Shown: positions 56,584 to 64,000 of the stretch, in pieces | How the letters are laid out: every line of letters starts with the position of its first letter | How positions within the stretch are numbered: the first letter of the stretch is position 1 | Source: Leucocoprinus leucothites | Taxonomy: Eukaryota; Basidiomycota; Agaricomycetes; Agaricales; Agaricaceae | Direction: 5' to 3' | Assembly: GCA_013368445.1 (NCBI GenBank) | Contig: JAACJO010000002.1 | Span: 2,480,001-2,544,000, forward strand | Length of the DNA: 64,000 bases | Notes under the pieces: model-generated | Database searches by the model: none | Told to the model about the DNA's origin: nothing | The model's input: only the letters and a program-made list of their open reading frames with translations | Translations under genes and position numbers: made by a program

Positions 56584-57478
56584 ATGAACCGAATATCTGC
56601 CTTGGTTATCAACACGCTGATTAAGATTGGCAAATATTATCGGCGCCGCAACAACATTCCTGACAAACACCGGGATCCATTCTTTAGAACCATACTCATC
56701 CATGAACTGCCCTTCAACCTCATAATCAAATTCTCCCGACAACCTGTGAAAGAGTCTATTGCGACCATGACGGCTCATGCGATGGGGCTTCCTGTTCCTC
56801 GAATTCTCTGTTATACGGACCAAGGACCACAAAAAGGAGGATATATTCTCATGACAAGAATACCTGGAGAGACACTCTGGGATTCTCATAGGTCTTACAG
56901 TGACGAAGAGCTGGCTGCTATTATGGTTGAAGTCGGCGATTGTCTACAACAGATCCGCCGCTTCAGGAGTCCTTACGGAAATGCTGTTTGCGGTCCTGAC
57001 GGCAGAAGAATTTACACCCGTGCTGTTCCTGATGGCACGTGGAGGAGACGTGAAAGCCCCGAGGACTTTCACGACGATATGCTCATTTGTGCTCGAAGCG
57101 AAAAAGACGACTATCCAGAGGAATACGCTGAGGTTGGCAAACTGAAAGATAAGTCTTATCGCGTCGTCTTTGCGCACGGCGACCTGCATCTAGGCAACAT
57201 TGTGGTTAAGGATGGACACCTATCCGGTCTCATTGATTGGGGGGACGCTGGTTGGTAAGTGATCCCACCAGAGCCGATTCTACGTTCCGAGAACCTCTGT
57301 TAACAGTGATTGTAGGTACCCAGAATACTGGGACTTTGTCCTCCCCATGCCACTCTGGTCAAAAAACTGGGGTTGGATTGTTGATTTATTCTACAGTATG
57401 CCGGGTGGCGAAGCATATGAGCAAGAGCGCGAATCTTTCAGTGCCCTCGCCTATCTTGTCAGCCCTTTGTTCTGCTAG
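56584..57478 (+). CDS. Phosphotransferase-family (APH-like) protein
   Basis: Two exons (56584-57254 and 57316-57478), 277 residues, intron of 61 bp with GT-AG ends and matching phase. Start MNRISALVINTLIKIGKYYR. Visible blocks: ESIATMTAHAMGLPVPRILC (strand/helix after the Lys region FNLIIKFS), YILMTRIPGETLWDS (hinge), RVVFAHGDLHLGNIVVKDGH (catalytic HGD..xxN loop), LIDWGDAGWYPEYWDF (metal-binding Asp). This is the kinase-like fold of aminoglycoside phosphotransferase/choline kinase enzymes. Mushroom members are numerous and their substrates are mostly unknown. Somewhat short at the N-terminus relative to typical members, which often begin with a longer ATP-binding part. Confidence 0.82.
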
Positions 57479-58146
57479 ATTGATGATGTGATCGTAGCTT
57501 CATATTCCACCCACAACGAATTCTAATATATACATGCAAGGCTCTACAACTGACGAAGCACCTCCCTGCGTTCGGCTCTATTCTTCTCTTCTCAAAACTC
57601 GGAGACCTCCTGGTATCATATGCTTGTCATCGATCATCGGTTATCAATTCATCTTTCAGGGAATTGGGGTCTAATGATTAATTGCCTTGTGCCACTGGCG
57701 CCCGACATTACCATGATCTTGTCCAGGAGTCAGGCCTTCAGGACCTATGACATTCATGTGCTGCATTGATCCATGGATTACGGACTTTGACATTAAGTTT
57801 ACCTTAAGTGTTCAAAGGCATCGCTGTGAGGCTGGAATAACTCTACAAGAGGCCTAGGGCTTATCAAGTTCGCTATCGATTCAGATCAATCATTAAGTCA
57901 TATCAGTGGCTCTCGACGTGTACATATCGTATAGCATGCACGCGAATCTTCTGTGCTTCTTTCCTCTTCGTCTTATCGATTTGATGAAGATCCTTCACAG
58001 CTTGAGATAAAGTTTGACGTTGAGAATATTTAAGACCGCCTCAGTTGAGGGGACTACTACAGCTCACTCAGCCAACCTGTTCGACCTTCAGCTTTCGAGT
58101 TAAATTGACCTTAGTGTATCATCTGACACTACTAGTCAGGCTTGTG
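57479..58146. other. Intergenic region
   Basis: No gene recognised; contains the promoter of the gene at 58147. The open frame of that gene reaches up to 58045 without ATG. Confidence 0.4.
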
Positions 58147-59313
58147 ATGGCCCCTCGCACCTCTCACTCTCTGAATTCCGCCACCCCTATGGTCAATCCT
58201 GGTCAGGCAAATAATCAAACCAAGGGTGGCTTAACCTCCCGCGGTCCCGCAGGAGCTCCCAGCTCCCAGTCCGGTAGCATTTCTCAGACTCTTCCCATGG
58301 CGCGTTCCACCGTGACTCCCGTCTCAACTTCGACCAGCTTAGGACCTGTTAATCCCCCTCAAATCGGGCCTTTGCCGCGCGATGCTTTGCCATCCAGCAG
58401 ATCTCAGGCTGGTGCCACTCGATCCTCTCAGGGTCAATCTGTACCCCGCGCTCCCGTGTCAGATACCCATTCCCAACCTCGCAATCGCTCTCGTACTGGG
58501 TCTGAATCGGCCCAGAGTCACACCCCAGGCACAAACCCACAACCCAGCATTCGCTCTCGTGCTGGATCTACATCCGGCCCTGCCCCGTCAGTCACCAGCT
58601 CTCGTCCTGCTTCCATTTCTGGTCCTCTTGCGTCGACCACCAGCTCCCAGCCCAGGAGTCAATCCCGAGGCCGACCTGCGATCACTTCAACTGCCAGTTC
58701 ACGACATGTCAGTCGTTCACGCGAACCTCCTGTGTCCCGCGTTACTTTGGACTTAAATTCCTTGGATAGTGCGAAACTCGAAATTGCTGATCAAGCTTAT
58801 CATGGATGGTTTTGTGTCGCCATCAATCCGGATACCGTTGGATCCAGTAGGATTGCATTCGCTTATTTTTGGATCCCACCTGAGTCGAATGGAGAGGGCG
58901 GTGCAGCATGGAAGATCAAGCATTATAACTTCGAAGGCCTTGAGTCTACACATAAACTCTCGCTTGTCCCGCAAGCGGAAAGCATTCGGTCTTTGAGCAT
59001 GGGTGGCAGTGTACTCACTCTTCTCGTCCTATCTCGAGCTCAGATACCTGAAAACAAGTTCTCAGTTATCGAAAAGGCTCTCAAGAAAGCTGTTGAAGTC
59101 ACCAATAATGACTTAGGGCTTCGCAAGAACCAACTGATGGAATCATGTATCAAGCACGCATTGCTTTATTTGGTATCAGCAAAGATGATTCAGACGAAGA
59201 AGGCTGGTGGGTTGGCCGTTAATATAACACCCCTTTGGGAGGAGGTGGACCAAATGATCAATAATGCGGAGACTTTAGGCAATCATTTTGGAATAGCAAC
59301 GAACAGCTGGTGA
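58147..59313 (+). CDS. Hypothetical protein, Ser/Pro/Arg-rich N-terminus, conserved-looking C-terminus
   Basis: 388 residues from the first ATG at 58147 (MAPRTSHSLNSATPMVNPG). Residues 1-200 are disordered-type: short repeats such as RSRTGSES, SIRSRAGSTSGP, SQPRSQSRGRP and SRHVSRSREPP, i.e. RS-like repeats. From about 200 on, DLNSLDSAKLEIADQAYHGW, CVAINPDTVGSSRIAFAYFW, KHYNFEGLESTHKLSLVPQA, FSVIEKALKKAVEVTNNDLG and ITPLWEEVDQMINNAETLGN look like a compact globular domain. No family recognised, no intron needed. Probably a lineage-specific mushroom protein. Confidence 0.6.
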   Translation: MAPRTSHSLNSATPMVNPGQANNQTKGGLTSRGPAGAPSSQSGSISQTLPMARSTVTPVSTSTSLGPVNPPQIGPLPRDALPSSRSQAGATRSSQGQSVPRAPVSDTHSQPRNRSRTGSESAQSHTPGTNPQPSIRSRAGSTSGPAPSVTSSRPASISGPLASTTSSQPRSQSRGRPAITSTASSRHVSRSREPPVSRVTLDLNSLDSAKLEIADQAYHGWFCVAINPDTVGSSRIAFAYFWIPPESNGEGGAAWKIKHYNFEGLESTHKLSLVPQAESIRSLSMGGSVLTLLVLSRAQIPENKFSVIEKALKKAVEVTNNDLGLRKNQLMESCIKHALLYLVSAKMIQTKKAGGLAVNITPLWEEVDQMINNAETLGNHFGIATNSW

Positions 59314-60336
59314 GGGGACAAGGAGAACAAACATAACTTCCCCATGTACTTGTATCGATTAGTTTGAATCCCTTTTTGGATCTAAAATATGATCTCCTGC
59401 TTGCGCGTCGGCTAGAGTCAATTATAGAGCCATTCTGTCGAGAATGCTGATTAAGGCACGTTTTATACAAGAATTTCCTGGCTGTCAGAACCGGGAGGAA
59501 TCCCCGACGGTCGTCGAGCGGCCGAGGTGGGGGCTCATTGACGACTTCCGAGACAGCCGAGCGGGAAGATCAATAATACATGATTGTGAGATCAGACCAT
59601 GGGACTCTTATACTGATCTCCCGAAGATCTAAACCGGGTATGCAAGTACTTATGAGGTACCGATGATTTACTGCTACCGCTATCACACCACCTGCTGGTA
59701 GGCTGCTGCACTAGCGCTACGTTGCCGCGCCTCACAGCTATACTTCCGCCACTTAATATAATATTAGTTTTATACAGAATGTCATCCTTCTCGCTCGCTC
59801 CTATGCAGCTACTACATCACGAATAGCCTTCAAGAATCCTTGAGCTTGCCTATGCGCATTGTCTACTATGGGTAAGCCTCTCCCGCGACCCCAAAACTAC
59901 AATCTCTTCTGTATCATGGGGCGACCAAGTTGGAGGAAGAAAGGCGTCAGAGGAAAACTCTTGAGTCACTTGACGTTTTATAGTATCTCGAGTGACAGTG
60001 TGCGCCGGAACAGTGCCTCTACGAACGGACTGATGCAGAGCAATAAATTGATTAGCCCGTGTGCTGTGAAGTCGTCAGTGTGCAAACAATTCATTGATTC
60101 CCAGGTCCTTCCTAGATTTAGCACGGAGTTGTTGGCGACAAATGTTCAGGAGCCGGAGTACGGAGGTGGCTGAGGATACGTAGCATTACCATACCGGGAG
60201 ATGGCATAAGAATAAAGTTGTTATGATTGTTCAAAATTTTCGTGCTTCTGGTCTTCGGGACCCAGCCTTTCGAAGATCTGGAGACCGTATGGGACCTTTA
60301 GTTAGGTAGAACGATTACTACAAAGTACATCATTCA
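59314..60336. other. Intergenic region, possibly a repeat remnant
   Basis: A segment starting TGTCAGAACCGGGAGG at 59483 has the look of a fungal LTR start, with GC-rich then AT-rich parts, but I found neither a clear CA end with matching duplication nor a partner copy. No gene. Confidence 0.3.
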
Positions 60337-61820
60337 TCAGTGTGAATACGCAAAATTGAGTAAGACATTTTCGGCTTTACTCCGAGTCCTCTCTAATCTC
60401 TCGATCCCAGGAAGAAGGGCGTGATACCATGTTGGGACTGTTCCGGTGGAATATCTACCCTCGCGAATTATTAACTTCTCGCCTCCGTGTAACGGGCCGG
60501 GATAAACGACAAAGTCCCAGTGGAGGATTACACCAGCCAAGTGAACACAAATCGTCTCATCCAGTGCAGCTGCCCTCGAGGCAAGAGCAGTTACAAATCT
60601 GACTGATTCGCCTACATCCACCTCTGTCCTCCCCTCGTAAGCGAACCCGTCAATCAGCAGCTCCTTCATTTTTGGAAACGGCCACGAAGGTTGAGGACCG
60701 TTCTGACGCATGAGCGAGTCGACGATGGAAGAAAAGTCGAGCCCCGTGATGCCAATTGTCTCAACTTCTTGTAAGGATGAGGCTAAATAGTCAAGGGTAC
60801 GATCGTCCGCGCAATTGGTTCTGAGTATTAGAGTTTTGATCGGACTGGCCGGGAAGCTTTGGCAAAAGGGGAGAAAGGGGCCAATGCCATCGGACCACAT
60901 TTCTTCCAGTATCTCCGTCCAGCACAAATGCCGGAGTACAGGTGTATGAATGTAGCGCAGCACTAGGTCATCCAAAAAGTTACTATCGCTGCAGTCCCAA
61001 GCAAAGGTGTGGAGGTTGGGGAAGGTGACTACGTCGGTAATGACGCTGCCTGGATCGTCGATGATAGGGTCCAGGGGCTCTTCTGGAGAATGCATCAGGT
61101 AAGATTCTAGATTAGGGCACTGGAAAAGGATTTGAACACAAATGGTGGTTGGCAAACTGCCAAGAACCAATGTAGTGATCAAGTTCTTCTGCGGTAGCAC
61201 GACCTTGTCAAAGGTAGCTATCAGGTAAAGCGAGGAAAGTGAGGGATGTTGGAGAGCTGCAGAGCGCCGGAAGGCAGTTCCTCATCGTCGACGAGCCTCA
61301 AGCTGTTAAGTTTGACGAGCTTGGGAGTTTGAGACAATCATGATGAGATGAGAGGGGAATTTTCCAGGCGGAGGACCGCAACTCGATCCAATACAGATAA
61401 AAGGAGATCATCAACGGAGGGATGGACAAAGGCTTGTTCAATTTCATCATAGGTTTTGCCGGGGTCGTAACGTAGCTCCAGAGTCAAGGGAAGAGCACCG
61501 CAATTCTCAAGAAATAGTTTCAAGAGAGAAGCGCGAGCATGGACATCAGGGGAGGGAAAGTGAATGTAGATTTGCGACCAGAGCTGGGGGGTGGACCAGA
61601 CCACTTGGCGCCACTTAGTGCATACAACTGCAAGGGTCTGAATATGGGGGTAAGGGTAGCTGCCTTTGTCTTGATTCTGCCATCCACCCTCATCAGGATT
61701 CTCGGTCACCCAACAAAAGATCGCCGAAAGTGTTTCTAGAGGGAGGGCTTGAATAGCTGCCTGGGACATTGCAAGGGATTGCGAAATTGGTGTCTCAGCG
61801 TTTAAAGTCTCTTGCTTCAT
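60337..61820 (-). pseudogene. F-box protein gene, at least two frameshifts
   Basis: First ATG 61820 (MKQETLNAETPISQSLAMSQ), F-box IQALPLETLSAIFCWVTENP, LAVVCTKWRQVVWSTPQLWSQIYIHF. The frame fails near 61330; PKLVKLNSLRLVDDEELPSG and ALQLSN continue in a second frame to about 61245. The rest (SSLYLIATFDKVVLPQKNLI to FAYSH, ending 60337) is in a third frame. The whole aligns block by block with the intact F-box protein at 53315-54766 (for example QCPNLES and WDFVVYPGPLHGGEKLIIR). Two shifts in 100 bp argue for real decay rather than error. Confidence 0.7.
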
Positions 61821-62378
61821 ATCGACGGACAACACTGTTTTTCGAAGCGTTCGGATCAGTAGAAGAACAGCTGCCCACGACCGGAACAATATTGCTCACG
61901 GGTATTTGAATTGGAGAACTGGAACCAGAAGAGCAGCTACAACTCTCGCAGCCGGCAACTTGAGTTCCCAGGATTTGGGATAGTGAATTAGTGACCTGGT
62001 GATGTCAGGTGAAATGAGTTTCGTCGAGTTCCTCAGCGTCAGGCTACCGTGACTCATTTACAAATTGGATCCCAGGCTGATCACTGCCCTGAAATGTCGT
62101 CCGACATAAAGCACATGTATCTACTGCTACCCTATTACTACTATTATATGGTTGTCATCTTTCAAAGTATTGGGGTCAATAACTAATTACCTTGTGGCGG
62201 CACCTGCGACGTTGACCGGGCCAATCTGAAGAATACGTTAGTACTCGAATCTGAGCTTGTGATTGTATTGATCCCGGAGTTTCTGAAGGTCACGTGGGTC
62301 GCGTCAATGGACTTGAGTCGTTAATTGATCTTGTCCCATCTCATCCAATTCCGCCCTGGCGTTTACAGCTCGCCGATC
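61821..62378. other. Divergent promoter region
   Basis: Between the F-box relic and the DNA polymerase alpha gene; no gene recognised. Confidence 0.45.
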
Positions 62379-64000
62379 ATGGCTGAGAGATCCAGACGAA
62401 CGACAAACTCAAAGCTCGACAAACTAGCAGAGTATAAGCGTGCTAGGGAGGGAGGAACACGTGTTTTAAAGGTGAGCTACGCGTCAGAGCGCGTGTCGCC
62501 GATTCACTCAAAGGTGCCATAGGAGGAAGATTCCACGATCTATGATGAAGTCACGGAAGATCAATACAAGAGTATTGTCAGAGGAAGACTCCAAAAGGAC
62601 GATTTTGTGGTTGACGATGGAGTTCAAGGATACATGGATAACGGTATGGACGATTGGATGGACGGAGACGAGGAAGAGTCAGAGGAGGAAGTTCGGACAA
62701 CCAAGAAGGGTGCGTACTGTCGTATTTGTATGTTCCTTAGGCTTACATGAGATACAGCAAAAAAGAAGACTCAAGGGACATCTGGGAAACCCAAGGCACG
62801 CCCAAAGCCACCCGCACCCGCCCCAACGATTAGCGCATATCGACCCGCTGTGTCGGCAGAACAGGAAAATGACTTCATGTCGTCTCTCCTTGGCGAGCTA
62901 GATAAAGCACCAACAAAAGTTAATGTTCCCAAGTCGAGGAAGCGGAAGCCTGTCTCCGATTATGTCTCTGATGACGACGTCTCCTCTCCCGGAAAATTCA
63001 AGACTTATAGGAAGAAGAGTTCATACATAGATCTCTCCTCAGACGGTCCAGCCGAGGATAGTCTTCCGCCAAGTGATGACGAACACAGCCCGAAGAAGAG
63101 GATAAAGGTCGACGACAGTGGTGTCGTACCTGCTATAGAACAGATGGCCGATCTCGACGTTCATAGCAGTTCCGATTTTGACTCCTCATTCTACAACGAT
63201 ATCGACCTCAACGAGCCAATGGACGTTGACGATATTGATACCAAACCTGTCGTTAAGGAAGAACCTAAACCTGTCTCTCTCAGACTTACAACCACAAATG
63301 GCAAATCTGCTGCTGCGAAGCCGACCAAGATCGAAGAAGATACCAAGCCAACGTGGCTTTCGGTCTACGATTCGCTTAACGTTGAATCTCAAGATACCCT
63401 CGGTCCCATTATCTCTTCGAGTTCGTCCAATACGGCAGACATCTCTGCTCTAGAAGAAGATGGTTCATTCAGATTTTTCTGGTTGGACTATCTGGAGCTC
63501 GAGGGGAAAATATACTTCATCGGCAAGCTTAAGGACAAGAAAAGTGGAGCATGGGCCTCTTGCTGTGTCACTGTCGAGAATCTGCAGCGTAATTTGTTTT
63601 GTCTCCCACGCGAGAAGCGTGTCGAGCAGGATGAAGATGGAGAATTCTATGATACAGACATCGTGCCGAGCTTAGAGGACGTTTATGGCGATTTTGAGCT
63701 TATTCGAAAGCAACTGGGCATCAAGTCGTGGAGGGGGAAGTTTGTAAAGCGGAAGTATGCGTTTGGGGAGAAAGAGGTGCCACGTACTGAGACTCAGTGG
63801 TTAAAAATTGTTTATGGGTTTAATGGTAGCATCCTCGCAGCTTCACAGGGTCAGAAAGCTCACAACGAACTTTAGAGCCACAAGTCCCAGCACAAGCAGA
63901 GAGTCCCAACATTGCTAACATTTTTGGGACTGGAACAAGCGCCTTCGAGCTGCTGGTGCTGAAGCGAAAAATCATGGGCCCCTGCTGGTTACAGATCAAG
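62379..64000 (+). CDS. POL1: DNA polymerase alpha catalytic subunit, N-terminal part
   Basis: Four exons visible (62379-62471, 62523-62709, 62758-63825, 63876 to the window end), all phases consistent; the gene continues to the right. MAERSRRTTNSKLDKLAEYK and YDEVTEDQYKSIVRGRLQKD followed by DDFVVDDGVQGYMDNGMDDW are the conserved N-terminal motif of Pol alpha p180. ENDFMSSLLGELDKAP resembles its second small motif. A long acidic/basic linker (residues about 130-310) follows, then FRFFWLDYLELEGKIYFIGK and, after the last intron, ANIFGTGTSAFELLVLKRKI and MGPCWLQIK at the start of the exonuclease-like domain. The enzyme extends RNA primers with DNA in the primase complex at replication origins and on the lagging strand, in the nucleus. 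Polymerase active-site motifs lie beyond the window. Confidence 0.92.

Overview
The window is eukaryotic and looks like an agaricomycete (mushroom-forming basidiomycete) genome. Genes carry many short GT-AG introns of about 45-70 bp. The F-box proteins are of the mushroom type (F-box cores such as LPSEILSLIFQHACP, followed by leucine-rich-like tails). There are also a MYND/DUF4470 gene, an alpha-kinase gene with Cys-pair N-terminus, intron-bearing integrase-core and NACHT relics, and Copia, Tc1 and pogo-type transposons. No tRNA, rRNA or CRISPR array was recognised.

Layout. 1-7.3 kb holds the N-terminal part of an alpha-kinase gene (minus strand), a decayed integrase-core gene and a decayed NACHT gene. 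7.4-21.2 kb is one dienelactone hydrolase (DLH) gene broken in intron 3 by a nested series of insertions: a pogo-like DNA transposon (8434-20845, TA target duplication) holds a Ty1/Copia retrotransposon (11004-20319, AAATA duplication). The Copia element carries two copies of an unidentified 654-bp sequence, and one of these copies holds an intact Tc1 element (15756-17348, TA duplication). 21.8-26.9 kb is a tandem duplication of an F-box gene, one copy frameshifted, followed by an intact DLH paralogue (27.0-28.2 kb) and an Sds3-like chromatin gene (28.6-29.9 kb).

30.6-42.5 kb is a run of six divergent F-box genes on both strands, three with apparent single-base frameshifts. 42.7-44.8 kb has a low-complexity protein and a flavin-reductase-like mitochondrial protein. 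45.3-50.1 kb has two tandem MFS transporter genes, both damaged. 50.3-52.7 kb is an intact MYND-finger/DUF4470 gene. 53.3-61.8 kb has two more related F-box genes (one intact, one broken) around an APH-family phosphotransferase and an unknown Ser/Pro-rich protein. The window ends inside the conserved gene for the DNA polymerase alpha catalytic subunit (62379 onward).

Housekeeping genes (Sds3-like, polymerase alpha) are interspersed with fast-evolving families. The main stories are the nested insertion with its CpG-type decay (premature stops nearly all TGA where CGA/Arg is expected), and the birth-and-death F-box cluster. Intron boundaries were worked out by hand from GT/AG sites and reading frame, so they are predictions.
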